A DNA stretch of 64,000 bases from Tunturiibacter gelidiferens (GTDB taxonomy: Bacteria > Acidobacteriota > Terriglobia > Terriglobales > Acidobacteriaceae): positions 248,001-312,000 of the forward strand of contig NZ_JACHEB010000004.1 in NCBI RefSeq assembly GCF_014201335.1, read 5' to 3'. Shown here in pieces: positions 28,053 through 37,458 of the stretch. A program made the position numbers and the translations under genes. Every line of letters begins with the position of its first letter. Positions within the stretch are counted from its first letter, which is position 1. Under the pieces are notes generated by a model. It worked only from the letters and a program-made list of their open reading frames with translations. It was not told where the DNA came from and made no database searches.

Positions 28053-29549
28053 TCACCAGGCCCCTTGCTTGCCTCCAACCCACCACACCATACCGACGGT
28101 CAAGGTAGGCTGATCAGCCGATAACACCCCAGGCTTGTTCGTCAAAAAGTAAGGAACATTGCTCCAGTCTCTTCGATACTCCACACGCGTCAGGAAGCCC
28201 TCGCCAAATTTGTACTCATAGGTCCCGGTAAACTCCTTCAGTGCCTGAGTCGTCCCACTAAACAAGCCGCCGCGATCCGACAGATACTCCGTTCGCCCTC
28301 CCAACGCCATCTTCGGTGTCAGTTGGTAACGGGCATAGGCCGCGCCGCCATCCACATGCGATGGAGCCGAAGACTCGCCCGGTTCCGCATGCGCCCACTG
28401 CCGCTCAATCACGTAGTCGCCCTCCAGCGAAAACGTCAGCTTCGGCGTCGCGTTCCAGGTCACATAGCTGTCGAAGATGTGTATCTTCCCATCCGGCGCA
28501 GGGTTGATAGCCTGCAGGCACAGTCCCGGCTGCACGGGCGCCGTGCAATTTGTAGCAGGCTGACTATCAGGATGATCTTGTCCCAGGTAATAGTTAAAGT
28601 TCCACAAGATCTTCTTCGTAGGCTGTGCCGTAAACCCAAACAGCTCGTCTTTGAATGAGTTATTCGGCTCGGTCTGATTGGTTCCATTCACCACCCAATA
28701 GTTCAGCGCAAGCTTGTCGTTTACCTTGAAGCTGGTTCGAAGACCCGCCTGATAGAAAGGCAAGTAATTAAAAAAGAACGACCGTGAGTAGTTGACCTGG
28801 TCTTTCGTATAGTTCCCCTCGATGCCTAGCGAACTTGACCACTTGCCAAAGTCCACCGTAAGGCCCTTACCTAAGGGAACAACATAAGTCCCGTAAGCCT
28901 GAAAGATATTCCTGTAAATATCCGGCCGTGCTTCGTTCGCCGGATTTCCCTGCAAGGTTGAGGTAGCTTGTCCAAACTGCAGATCCACTCGAACTCCATA
29001 CCGCCGTCCATTCGCGACATCAGGGTCAAGCGCGAACACCACATCGGCCTGGTTGACGCTGAACGCATTGCTCAGCACATCGTAGGCCCTCAAATACAAC
29101 ACCCGCCCGATCGGATGATCGAAGTCGTAGCCGTAATACCCATCGAACATATAGTTCAGCGTGGCGCCCCCGGGTAGCTCCGTCGGCAGGATGGCGGCAG
29201 CTGGCGAACTTTGCGCCGCCGGAGTTTGAGGGTTTGCTGTCACTGTTACCGGCACAGGAGCTGCGCCGCTGCTGGACACAGTTTCGACACTTCTGCGAAT
29301 GTCTGCGGCCGGAGCAGACGTTAGCACCGCTGGTCTCAGCGACGCCATCTCTGTCGTCCCGACAGTTCGTTGCTTCTGCGACTCCGCCTCGAGCGCACTT
29401 ACCCGCAAGGCGAGATCACGCACCGTCTGCTTTAGCTCCTCAACGTCGGCATTTGAGGGCGGAGCGACTGCGGTCTGTGCGTTTCCGACAATCCCGGAAA
29501 ACAGAGCGACGAAAAGAGAGAAAAGGATGAGTCGATTGAAGCGGCGCAT
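28053..29549 (-). CDS. Outer-membrane beta-barrel porin (BBP2 type)
   Basis: A 498-aa porin-like protein. The ATG at 29547-29549 is taken as the start because it gives a signal peptide (MRRFNRLILFSLFVALFSGIVGNAQ); the longer frame adds 33 residues with no export signal. Next comes a coiled coil (ADVEELKQTVRDLALRVSALEAESQKQ), a Pro/Ala linker and a long barrel (GYYGYDFDHPIGRVLYLRAYDVLSNAFSVNQADVVFALDP, VDFGKWSSSLGIEGNYTKDQVNYSRSFFFNYLPFY, ending TLTVGMVWWVGGKQGAW). The architecture fits beta-barrel porin-2. It converges on the ABC permease gene. Confidence 0.85.
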   Translation of the reverse strand: MRRFNRLILFSLFVALFSGIVGNAQTAVAPPSNADVEELKQTVRDLALRVSALEAESQKQRTVGTTEMASLRPAVLTSAPAADIRRSVETVSSSGAAPVPVTVTANPQTPAAQSSPAAAILPTELPGGATLNYMFDGYYGYDFDHPIGRVLYLRAYDVLSNAFSVNQADVVFALDPDVANGRRYGVRVDLQFGQATSTLQGNPANEARPDIYRNIFQAYGTYVVPLGKGLTVDFGKWSSSLGIEGNYTKDQVNYSRSFFFNYLPFYQAGLRTSFKVNDKLALNYWVVNGTNQTEPNNSFKDELFGFTAQPTKKILWNFNYYLGQDHPDSQPATNCTAPVQPGLCLQAINPAPDGKIHIFDSYVTWNATPKLTFSLEGDYVIERQWAHAEPGESSAPSHVDGGAAYARYQLTPKMALGGRTEYLSDRGGLFSGTTQALKEFTGTYEYKFGEGFLTRVEYRRDWSNVPYFLTNKPGVLSADQPTLTVGMVWWVGGKQGAW

Positions 29550-29686
29550 AGGGAGGCCTCTGGCGAACATGAGAATCAAACCACGGTCGCAGTAAATTGA
29601 TCGTAAAGGGAGCAACAGTTTTCCCGACTTTCCCCGAATCTCTTCCATAACTTCTGCGAGCAGGGCGCGCAGGTAAACTGGACGAA

Positions 29687-30337
29687 GTGGCCTCCACCTA
29701 CACCCTGAAGCAACGGCTTGCCCTCGTCATCGTCCCGCGCCTGGCGAGCGCTGCGATCTGTCTCCTCGGCGTGACCCTCCGGTTCGAAGATGTTCGCGAC
29801 CCCGGCGCCCCGCTAGGCTTCGACGCGCCGCCGCCGGCCGTCTATGCCTTTTGGCACCGCTGCCTGCTTACCAGCGCCTGGCACTTCCGCAACCACAACA
29901 TCGCCATCCTCATCAGCCCCAGCTTCGACGGGGAACTCATAGCTCGCACGGTACAACGCCTCGGCTACGTGGCCATCCGCGGCTCAAGCTCACGGTCGGG
30001 CTCTCTTGGCCTGCGCAATATGCACCGCGCCTATCTGGCAGGTCAGTACTGCGCCATCACCGCGGACGGCCCTCGGGGTCCCGCCATGGTCGCCAAACCC
30101 GGAGTCACACAACTGGCCCAGCTCGTCGACAGCCCGGTCGGAACCTTCTATGTCCTGCCCGAGCGCGCCTGGCAGCTTCGCTCCTGGGACCGCTTCCTCA
30201 TCCCCAAGCCCTTCTCCCGAGTCTTCATAGGCTGGCCCCTACTAACCACCGCCGACGAGTCCTCCGTCCAAGCCGCCCTCGATCGCTCCGTCGAACTGGC
30301 CGAGTCCCGAAAGAATAATTCCCAAAAAAAAAGTTAG
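29687..30337 (+). CDS. DUF374 lysophospholipid acyltransferase-like protein (GTG start)
   Basis: A 216-aa protein of the LPLAT superfamily DUF374. After a basic/hydrophobic N-terminus (QRLALVIVPRLASAAICLLGVTLRF) the motif AFWHRCLL occupies the place of the HxxxxD active site. Then come ILISPSFDGELIARTVQRLGYVAIRGSSSRSGSLGLR and ITADGPRGPAMVAKPGV, both characteristic of DUF374 proteins often found beside lipid A genes. It probably acts at the inner membrane in lipid or lipid A acylation. The start is GTG at 29687. The phased hexamer array follows 31 bp after the stop. Confidence 0.85.
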   Translation: MASTYTLKQRLALVIVPRLASAAICLLGVTLRFEDVRDPGAPLGFDAPPPAVYAFWHRCLLTSAWHFRNHNIAILISPSFDGELIARTVQRLGYVAIRGSSSRSGSLGLRNMHRAYLAGQYCAITADGPRGPAMVAKPGVTQLAQLVDSPVGTFYVLPERAWQLRSWDRFLIPKPFSRVFIGWPLLTTADESSVQAALDRSVELAESRKNNSQKKS

Positions 30338-30368
30338 GGAAGTTGGCGTATTTTTCGAAGACGAAATT

Positions 30369-30430
30369 CACCATGCAAAACACCATCTCTTCACCACGTT
30401 TCACCATACAACTCACCACGTTTTCACCGC
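30369..30430 (-). repeat. Array of six helically phased RTGGTG hexamers (copy 1)
   Basis: On the plus strand CACCAT/CACCAC/CACCGC hexamers begin at 30369, 30381, 30392, 30402, 30414 and 30425, that is every 12, 11, 10, 12 and 11 bp. The spacers are A/T-rich (AAAA, TCTCTT, GTTT, ACAACT, GTTTT). The array fills the gap before queA, which starts 15 bp later. A second array of the same design is at 43564-43624. Confidence 0.7.
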
Positions 30431-30445
30431 TAAAATTGACATAGA

Positions 30446-31540
30446 TTGCTCGTATCCGACTTCCATTTCGACCTCCCAGAAGAGCTGATAGCCCAGTCCC
30501 CACCGGAGATTCGCGGCTCCAGCCGCATGCTCCTCTTCGACCGAAACACCGGCCGCTACCACGACAATTTTTTTCGCAATCTACCCCAAATTCTCCAACC
30601 CGGCGACCTGCTTATCCTCAACGATAGCCGTGTTTTACCCGCCCGCCTCTACGCCACCCGCGCCCGCGGCTCCCAAACCCAGCACAACTCCCCCGATCCC
30701 TCAGGCCGCATCGAAGTCCTATTAACCCAGCAACTTACCACTAACGAATGGACCGCACTGGTCCGCCCCAGTCGAAAGATTCAACAAGGCGAACGCCTCC
30801 TCTTTCATGCTCCTAACGAAGTCGGACCCGCGCTGGAAGCCGAAGTTCTCTCCGCTTCCGACTTCGGCGAACGCTCCCTCCGCTTCTCCCCAGTGCCAGA
30901 CTTCCTCGCCGTCCTCAACAAAATAGGCCACATGCCTCTACCGCCCTATATCCACCGCGAGGATAGCGAGGCCGATCGCGACCGTTACCAAACGGTGTTC
31001 TCTCAACACTCTGGAAGTGCCGCCGCCCCGACTGCCGGCCTGCACTTTACGCCGGAAATTATCGCTCAGCTTAAACAAAACGGTATCCAGATTGAGACCA
31101 TTACCCTGCACGTTGGTCTCGGCACCTTCCAGTCGGTTCGCGCCAAAAAACTCGAAGACATCCGCCTCCACTCCGAGCACTACACGCTTCCTCTGGCTAC
31201 GGCTACAGCCATCAACACAGCACTCCGAGAGGGCCGCCGGGTCATTGCGGCTGGTACCACTACGACCCGTACACTTGAACACTGCGCCCGGACATCCGCA
31301 GGGAAGATTCTTATGCCGCACTCCGGCCAGACCAGCATCTTCATCAGCCCCGGCCACGAGTTCAAGATCGTCACCGGCCTCCTCACAAATTTCCATCTTC
31401 CAGAATCGACGTTGCTTATGTTGGTAAGCGCTTTCGCAGGAAGTCAGACTGGAAGAGAACTGATAAGGGCGGCCTATGAACACGCTATCCAGGAAAAGTA
31501 CCGATTCTTTAGCTATGGTGACTGCATGCTGCTTCTCTAG
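30446..31540 (+). CDS. queA: tRNA preQ1(34) S-adenosylmethionine ribosyltransferase-isomerase QueA
   Basis: A 364-aa enzyme that adds the epoxycyclopentane ring in queuosine synthesis. Family blocks run end to end: [179 protein letters not shown] and ending [13 protein letters not shown]. The start is TTG at 30446, matching the family N-terminus; no strong ribosome site is visible, and the leader is the hexamer array. Confidence 0.96.
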   Translation: MLVSDFHFDLPEELIAQSPPEIRGSSRMLLFDRNTGRYHDNFFRNLPQILQPGDLLILNDSRVLPARLYATRARGSQTQHNSPDPSGRIEVLLTQQLTTNEWTALVRPSRKIQQGERLLFHAPNEVGPALEAEVLSASDFGERSLRFSPVPDFLAVLNKIGHMPLPPYIHREDSEADRDRYQTVFSQHSGSAAAPTAGLHFTPEIIAQLKQNGIQIETITLHVGLGTFQSVRAKKLEDIRLHSEHYTLPLATATAINTALREGRRVIAAGTTTTRTLEHCARTSAGKILMPHSGQTSIFISPGHEFKIVTGLLTNFHLPESTLLMLVSAFAGSQTGRELIRAAYEHAIQEKYRFFSYGDCMLLL

Positions 31541-31613
31541 GGCGCGATTTGACCGGCACCCACTCTAGTGGCCGAGGTCTTATTAGTCGGTCCGCGCTAC
31601 CATCTAACAAGTC

Positions 31614-34457
31614 ATGTCGAACATAACGAATCAAGAAAATCCAACCGCATCGTCTGCCAAGCCTCCTATCTACCTGCTTGACAGCATGGCTTTTATCTTC
31701 CGCGCCTATCACGCAATGCAGCGTCAGCGCCCGATGTCTACGCGGACCGGAATTCCTACTGCGGCGACCTATGTCTTCGTGAACATGATCAACAAGTTAC
31801 GCAAAGACTTTTCTCCGCACTATCTCGCGGCGATCTACGACCTGTCCGGTCCCGTCTTTCGCGACGAGCGCGCACGCGAGATGAAGGCGGTCAAGAAGTT
31901 CAACATCACGACCCAGCAGTTCGAGGAGATCGACTACCTCGGCTACAAGGCCAATCGAACTGAAATGCCCGCCGATCTTACCCAGCAGCTCCCTTTCATC
32001 CGCCGCGCCCTGGAGGCATTTCGCATCCCGATTCTTAGTTACGAGGGATTTGAGGCGGACGACGTTATAGGAACGCTTTCCTGTAAGCTTTCTGCTCTGG
32101 GCCACAAAGTCTATGTCGTTTCGTCTGACAAGGATATGATGCAGCTCGTCAATGATGACGTGTTCATTCTCAATCCAACCAAAGACAATCTGATTCTTGA
32201 TCCTCCCGGGGTTGAAGCTGCGCTTGGTGTCCCGCCCGAGCGCGTGATTGACGTGATGGCGCTCCGCGGCGATTCCATCGACAATATTCCCGGTGCGCCA
32301 GGCATCGGTGATAAAGGTTCCGTCGAGCTTATCCAGCAGTTTGGTACCGTCGAGGCCGCGCTCGATCGCGCTGATGAGGTGAAACGCAAAACGTATCGGG
32401 AATCATTACAAAATAATCGCGACAACATTCTTCTTTCAAAAGAGCTCGTTACGATTCATACAAGCGTGCCTATCGATTACGAGCTAGACGATATGCTTAC
32501 CCAGCCACCCGATAATGCAGCGTGTCGCGAACTCTTCTCGGAGCTTGAATTCACAACTCTGCTAAAGGAACTGGCGCCCTCCATCGCAAACACCCCCATG
32601 TCATTCAATTTGTCACCGACGTCGGAACAAGTAAGTGAATTGCTGACCGACGCCAGATCGGTAGATGTTGCGGGAAACATCAAGGGGTTGACACTAGCCG
32701 TCTTTGAAGATGCCCGAGCTCTCGCAGAAGAAGTCTCCACGGACGTGTCTGCCGAAGAAGAGGCAGAGCCCGAACCGCTGCCGTCCATGTCTATGTCTCT
32801 CTTCGGGACTCAGGAGCCGGAGCCGCAGAACCAGCGCGTGCCGAACGTTTCGACCACTCTACAAATTGGTCTCACGACCTCAGTTGACTCCGCGATGGTC
32901 GTATCGCTCCAAGCGCTCGGCCTAAAAGAGGCGCTTGAAGACCCAACACTTCCAAAGCATGTGCATGATCTCAAAGCCGTACTCCGTGCACTTGAACCAC
33001 ATCAGACCGTATTGGCTGGAGTCCGCGACGATGTGATGCTCTATAGCTACCTCGTCAACCCGACGCATGGCTCTCACGTTCTTCCTGATGTCACGGCTCG
33101 CTTTACCGACCGTGCCTTACCCCGCCCCTCCAAGACGCCCAGTGACGCCGAGATTGCAAATCTCCTGCCTGAAGCTGCCAACGCTGTACATCGCCTCTCC
33201 GAGGTTCTTCGGAGCCAGATCGAATCAGCTCACCTCACGCAAATCTACGAGACGATGGATCTCCCGTTGGTCCCTGTCCTATTACGCATGGAGCAAGCTG
33301 GTGTTCGGATCAATTCTGCCGTTCTCGGCGAGATGTCCACTCGACTTGCTGTGGATATAGATAATCTCGCGGAGCGCATTTATAGGGATTCTGGACATCG
33401 TTTCAATATCAACTCGCCTAAGCAACTCGGCGACGTCCTCTTCAACAAGATGCTCCTTCCCAAGCCGATGAAGTACGGCAAGGGCAAAGTCGTCTCTACT
33501 GCTCAGGATGTGCTTGACGAACTCGCGGAACATCATGCCGTTCCCGCGCTCGTGCTCGAATATCGTCAGCTAGCAAAGCTGAAATCCACCTACATCGATT
33601 CTCTGCCACATCTCACTGATGCCATGGGGCGCATCCATACTACCTTCAACCAAGTAGGCACCGCGACTGGCCGACTTTCCAGTACCAACCCAAACCTACA
33701 AAACATTCCCATCCGTACAGCTCTCGGCCGGGAGATTCGCGCCGCATTTATCCCAGCGCAGGGCAATGTTTTGCTGTCCGCGGACTACTCGCAGATAGAG
33801 TTGCGTTTGATGGCACACTTCTCACAGGACCCTTTGCTGCTCGATGCCTACCGCACAGGCAAAGACATTCACGCATTGACCGCTAGTGAGGTCTTCGGTG
33901 TCGACATGGCCACAATGGATAAAGAGACTCGCGCCCGAGCCAAGGCCGTTAACTTCGGCATCGTATACGGCATTAGTCCATTCGGCCTGGCTGCACAACT
34001 TAACATCGACCAGAAAACCGCGAAGACCTACATCGAGATTTATTTCGACCGCTACAAAGGCGTTGAACGCTTCATCAAGGAGACGCTCGAAAGCGTGCGT
34101 CGAGATCAGTCGGTAAAGACGTATTTCGGCCGCATTCGACCAATCCCGGATATTCAATCCCGCAATCCCAACATGCGCGGATTTGCGGAGCGGACTGCAA
34201 TCAATACCCCACTACAAGGTACCGCCGCCGACCTCATCAAACTGGCGATGCTCAGAATCGATCAGCTTATCCGCGACCGCAAACTCAGATCGCAGATGAC
34301 TCTACAGGTTCACGACGAACTACTCTTCGATGTTGTTCCTGAAGAAGTCGAAGAACTGCAGCTGCTTGTTAAGCAAGAGATGGAACATGTCGCTGAGTTT
34401 TCGATCCCAATCGTCGCCGAGGTGGGGGTTGGCAAAAACTGGCGCGATATGAAATAG
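31614..34457 (+). CDS. polA: DNA polymerase I
   Basis: A 947-aa repair and Okazaki-fragment polymerase. The 5'-3' exonuclease domain (about 16-310) has YLLDSMAFIFRAYHAM, YEGFEADDVIGTLS, VSSDKDMMQLV and the helix-hairpin-helix GDSIDNIPGAPGIGDKGSVELI. The polymerase domain has motif A LLSADYSQIELRLMAHFSQD, motif B ARAKAVNFGIVYGISPFGLA and motif C MTLQVHDELLFDV. The middle domain (about 330-560) keeps the fold (KHVHDLKAVLRAL, DDVMLYSYLVNP) but lacks the FDTET exonuclease I motif, so proofreading is probably absent. An acidic linker (VSAEEEAEPEPLPSMS) is inserted near 380. Confidence 0.96.
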   Translation: MSNITNQENPTASSAKPPIYLLDSMAFIFRAYHAMQRQRPMSTRTGIPTAATYVFVNMINKLRKDFSPHYLAAIYDLSGPVFRDERAREMKAVKKFNITTQQFEEIDYLGYKANRTEMPADLTQQLPFIRRALEAFRIPILSYEGFEADDVIGTLSCKLSALGHKVYVVSSDKDMMQLVNDDVFILNPTKDNLILDPPGVEAALGVPPERVIDVMALRGDSIDNIPGAPGIGDKGSVELIQQFGTVEAALDRADEVKRKTYRESLQNNRDNILLSKELVTIHTSVPIDYELDDMLTQPPDNAACRELFSELEFTTLLKELAPSIANTPMSFNLSPTSEQVSELLTDARSVDVAGNIKGLTLAVFEDARALAEEVSTDVSAEEEAEPEPLPSMSMSLFGTQEPEPQNQRVPNVSTTLQIGLTTSVDSAMVVSLQALGLKEALEDPTLPKHVHDLKAVLRALEPHQTVLAGVRDDVMLYSYLVNPTHGSHVLPDVTARFTDRALPRPSKTPSDAEIANLLPEAANAVHRLSEVLRSQIESAHLTQIYETMDLPLVPVLLRMEQAGVRINSAVLGEMSTRLAVDIDNLAERIYRDSGHRFNINSPKQLGDVLFNKMLLPKPMKYGKGKVVSTAQDVLDELAEHHAVPALVLEYRQLAKLKSTYIDSLPHLTDAMGRIHTTFNQVGTATGRLSSTNPNLQNIPIRTALGREIRAAFIPAQGNVLLSADYSQIELRLMAHFSQDPLLLDAYRTGKDIHALTASEVFGVDMATMDKETRARAKAVNFGIVYGISPFGLAAQLNIDQKTAKTYIEIYFDRYKGVERFIKETLESVRRDQSVKTYFGRIRPIPDIQSRNPNMRGFAERTAINTPLQGTAADLIKLAMLRIDQLIRDRKLRSQMTLQVHDELLFDVVPEEVEELQLLVKQEMEHVAEFSIPIVAEVGVGKNWRDMK

Positions 34458-34632
34458 GGCCTCTTCGATTTTCGACATGCTTTTGAGAACTTCTACCGCC
34501 TTGGTAATTGTCCGACATACTTCTTTATGCGCCATCTGCCTATTGAGTGTGAATCCAGGAATCGACAGCACGTGGAAAGATGTCAGGGCGAGTTTTCCTA
34601 GGCTGTTGGCGGTAGGATTGCTAAACAAGCAT

Positions 34633-36972
34633 ATGACTGACGCACGCACTCTCCCTCCCCCAGTTTTGCTGCACATCGCCCAAATTCTCAACCTCCCAAT
34701 GCAAGGCTTGGTCGCAGTGATTGCGTTGCTGGACGAGGGTGGGACTGTCCCCTTCATCGCCCGGTATCGCAAGGAGGCTACTGGAAATTTCGATGAGGTG
34801 CAGATTCGTGACATTGAGGAAAAGGTCGCTTACTTTCGCGATCTCGAGGTGCGGCGGGCGACAATTCTCGCTTCGATTGCGGAGCAGGGCAAGATGACGG
34901 ACGATTTAAAGGCGAGGATTGACGCGACTCTAGATAAGAGTGAGCTGGAAGATCTGTATCTACCATATCGGCCGAAGCGAAGGACGAAGGCGACAATTGC
35001 TCGTGAGAAAGGACTGGAACCACTGGCGCTGTATCTGTGGGAGCAAAGAATCTCGGATGAACCGCTGAGCGCGATGGCTACCAGATTTGTCGATGGTGAG
35101 AAGGGAGTTGCCTCCGCTGAGGAAGCACTTGAGGGTGCGAGACACATCGTGGCGGAGATGATCAGCGAGAGTGCGGACTTGCGGAAGGTGGCGCGTGCGT
35201 TGATGTTTGATGAGGGCGTGGTGGTGAGTCGCAAGGCGCTGGATGCAGTGGATGAGCAGGAAAAGTTCAAGATGTACTACGACTATCGCGAACCGGTGGA
35301 GACGATTCCCTCGCACCGGATGTTGGCGATTCGTCGAGGTGAGAGTGCGAATGTACTTTATTTTTTGATTGAGTTGGAGGCTGCACGGGCGGTGAATGTG
35401 CTGCGTCGCGGGGTGTTGCGGGAGCAGGGGGATTGGACGCCGCAGCTGGAGTTGGCGATTGAGGATTGCTGGTCACGGCTGCTGAACTCTTCCATTCAGG
35501 GTGAACTGCGGCTGGAGTTGAAGAAGCGCTCGGATCTGGATGCGATTCAGGTGTTCCGAGATAATCTGCACCATCTGCTGCTGGCTCCGCCGGCTGGGCC
35601 GATCTCGGTGCTGGGGATTGATCCGGGGCAGAGGACCGGGTGCAAGGTTGCGGTGGTGGATGAGACCGGGAAGTTCCTGGCGAATGATGTGCTGTATCTG
35701 CATACTTCGAAGGGCGCCGCGGAGGCGGCTGGGAAGACGCTTGAGGCTCTTGTGGTAAAGCATCAGGTTCGGGCAATTGCTATTGGGAATGGAACGGCTT
35801 CGCGGGAGACGGATGCGTTTGTGCGAGAGTTCCTGCGTGAGCGTGGCCTGGAGAATATCTTCTCGGTGACGGTGAGCGAGTCGGGAGCGAGTATCTATTC
35901 GGCTTCGGATGTAGCGAGGCAGGAGTTTCCGGATCTGGATCTTACGGTGCGTGGAGCGATCTCGATCGCGCGGCGGTTGCAGGATCCGTTGTCGGAGCTG
36001 GTGAAGGTCGATCCGAAGTCGATTGGTGTCGGTCAGTATCAGCATGATGTGGATCAGAGACAGTTGCAGCAGTCGCTCGAGACGGTGATCGAGAGTTGCG
36101 TGAATCGGGTTGGTGTTGACCTGAATACTTCGTCGTGGACTTTGCTACGGTATGTTTCAGGTGTGACGGAGAGAACTGCGTTGAACATTGTCAGCTATCG
36201 GAACGAGCATGGACGGTTTCGCTCGCGGACTCAGCTGATGAAGGTTCCTGGGATTGGGGCGAAGACGTTTGAGCAGGCTGCGGGATTTCTGCGGATTCGG
36301 GATGGTGAGAATCTGCTGGATATGACTGCAGTTCATCCTGAGTCGTACGCGGTTGTGGAGCAGATTGCGGCTTCGTTGAAGGCTCCGGTTGAGGAGTTGA
36401 TCAAGAGTCCGCAGTTGCTGGAGAAGGTGGATAAGAGCGCAGTTTCGGCGGGGAGTTTTACGCTGAATGACATTCTGGAGGAGTTGAAGAAGCCGGGGCG
36501 GGATCCGCGCGAGAAGTTTGTAGCGCCGAGCTTCAATGAAAGTGTCCGGGAGTTGTCGGATGTGATGCCGGACATGGTGCTTGAAGGTGTGGTGACGAAC
36601 GTGACGAAGTTTGGTGCGTTCGTCGATATTGGGGTGCACCAGGATGGGCTGGTCCATATCAGCGAGCTGTCGGTGAAGTTCATCAAGGATCCATCTGAGG
36701 CGGTGAAGGCGGGGCAGATCGTGAAGGTGAAGGTGCTCGCTGCCGATGCGAAGACGAAGCGTATTGCGTTGTCGATCAAGGCGCTGCATGAGGCGGGGCC
36801 TAGAGGGCCGCGGCAAAATGCACCGAATTCGCAGGCTCCGGCGAAGGGGCAAGGAGGGCCGATGTTGAAGACACAGGTCCGCGTGAAGACGGCTGCACCC
36901 GAGCCTGTGAAGGCTCCGGTTTCTCTTGATGACAAGTTGGCGATGCTGTCCTCCAAGTGGAAGGGACGTTAG
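34633..36972 (+). CDS. tex: Tex family RNA-binding transcription accessory protein
   Basis: A 779-aa protein. The frame is open 52 codons further up, but the family N-terminus begins at the ATG 34633 (VLLHIAQILNLPMQGLVAVIALLDEGGTVPFIARYRKEATGNFDEVQIRDIEEK). The YqgF/RNase H-like domain is around 325-450 (VLGIDPGQRTGCKVAVVDETGKFL, AIAIGNGTASRETDAFVREFL, SESGASIYSASDVARQEFP). Tandem helix-hairpin-helix follows (VNRVGVDLNTSSWTLLRYVSGV, LMKVPGIGAKTFEQAAGFLRI). The S1 domain is near 650-725 (LEGVVTNVTKFGAFVDIGVHQDGLVHISELS). A 50-residue basic, Pro/Ala-rich tail ends it. It acts on RNA and transcription in the cytoplasm. Confidence 0.95.
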   Translation: MTDARTLPPPVLLHIAQILNLPMQGLVAVIALLDEGGTVPFIARYRKEATGNFDEVQIRDIEEKVAYFRDLEVRRATILASIAEQGKMTDDLKARIDATLDKSELEDLYLPYRPKRRTKATIAREKGLEPLALYLWEQRISDEPLSAMATRFVDGEKGVASAEEALEGARHIVAEMISESADLRKVARALMFDEGVVVSRKALDAVDEQEKFKMYYDYREPVETIPSHRMLAIRRGESANVLYFLIELEAARAVNVLRRGVLREQGDWTPQLELAIEDCWSRLLNSSIQGELRLELKKRSDLDAIQVFRDNLHHLLLAPPAGPISVLGIDPGQRTGCKVAVVDETGKFLANDVLYLHTSKGAAEAAGKTLEALVVKHQVRAIAIGNGTASRETDAFVREFLRERGLENIFSVTVSESGASIYSASDVARQEFPDLDLTVRGAISIARRLQDPLSELVKVDPKSIGVGQYQHDVDQRQLQQSLETVIESCVNRVGVDLNTSSWTLLRYVSGVTERTALNIVSYRNEHGRFRSRTQLMKVPGIGAKTFEQAAGFLRIRDGENLLDMTAVHPESYAVVEQIAASLKAPVEELIKSPQLLEKVDKSAVSAGSFTLNDILEELKKPGRDPREKFVAPSFNESVRELSDVMPDMVLEGVVTNVTKFGAFVDIGVHQDGLVHISELSVKFIKDPSEAVKAGQIVKVKVLAADAKTKRIALSIKALHEAGPRGPRQNAPNSQAPAKGQGGPMLKTQVRVKTAAPEPVKAPVSLDDKLAMLSSKWKGR

Positions 36973-37132
36973 CCGTCCGTTTGGTAAGGGGGTACCCCCC
37001 CCTATTGCCTGCGGATAAGTTGTTTTGAATCAGTTGGTTGCGAGTTGTCGATGTCTGCAAAATCGTCTTAACAAAAGGGTTAGCCGCAAATTCATCATTC
37101 CAAATGAGTTATGTTCATCTTCGGTTACAAAA

Positions 37133-37160
37133 GAAGGCCCCGCGGATTCGCGGGGCCTTC
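37133..37160 (-). terminator. Strong intrinsic terminator
   Basis: GAAGGCCCCGCG and CGCGGGGCCTTC form a perfect 12-bp stem around GATT. On the minus strand the stem is followed by TTTTGT, so it should stop transcripts of the AI-2E family gene coming from the right. It may also act on tex read-through from the left, where the T-tract is missing. Confidence 0.75.
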
Positions 37161-37334
37161 CTCTGCTCACTAGTTCTAGTCTAGCGGATTGGATGGAACT
37201 GATGCGCAATGCTAATTCCCTTGATTGGCGCGGGTTTTGGTAAGTTTAGGGCTTGACATGCGTTTTTGCTGGGAAATTTGCGGTTGAGATTCGCTTTTTT
37301 AATGAAGGGTGAAAGCCCGAGGCGAGAGCTACAG

Positions 37335-37385
37335 CAACAGCAACCACAGATCCCTTCCGGGGATGACAACAAGAAATGCAACGGC
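37335..37385. repeat. REP-like hairpin repeat, copy A
   Basis: A CAACAGCA-rich left arm, a hairpin ATCCC-TTCCG-GGGAT (37350-37364), then GACAACAAGAAATGCAACGGC. The same order and near-identical sequence recur at 39001-39045, where the stem is one pair longer. Both copies lie between genes. Confidence 0.65.
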
Positions 37386-37458
37386 AAATGCAAATGCAGC
37401 CGCAAATGCAGATCGGGAGTTCTTCCTCCTCAATCAGAATGGCAAATTTTCTTAGGGG

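Larger units (their letters stand above)
36973..37458. other. 486-bp convergent intergenic region
   Basis: It contains GGGGGTACCCCCCCC shortly after the tex stop (36988-37002), a strong perfect hairpin (37133-37160), and a REP-like element (37335-37385) followed by a run of GCAAATGC units (GCAAATGCAAATGCAGCCGC). No gene is supported on either strand. Confidence 0.6.

Noticed and set aside
36988..37002. GGGGGTACCCCCCCC after tex as a terminator
   Set aside because: No loop is possible in the palindrome and no T-tract follows; noted only as part of the intergenic region.
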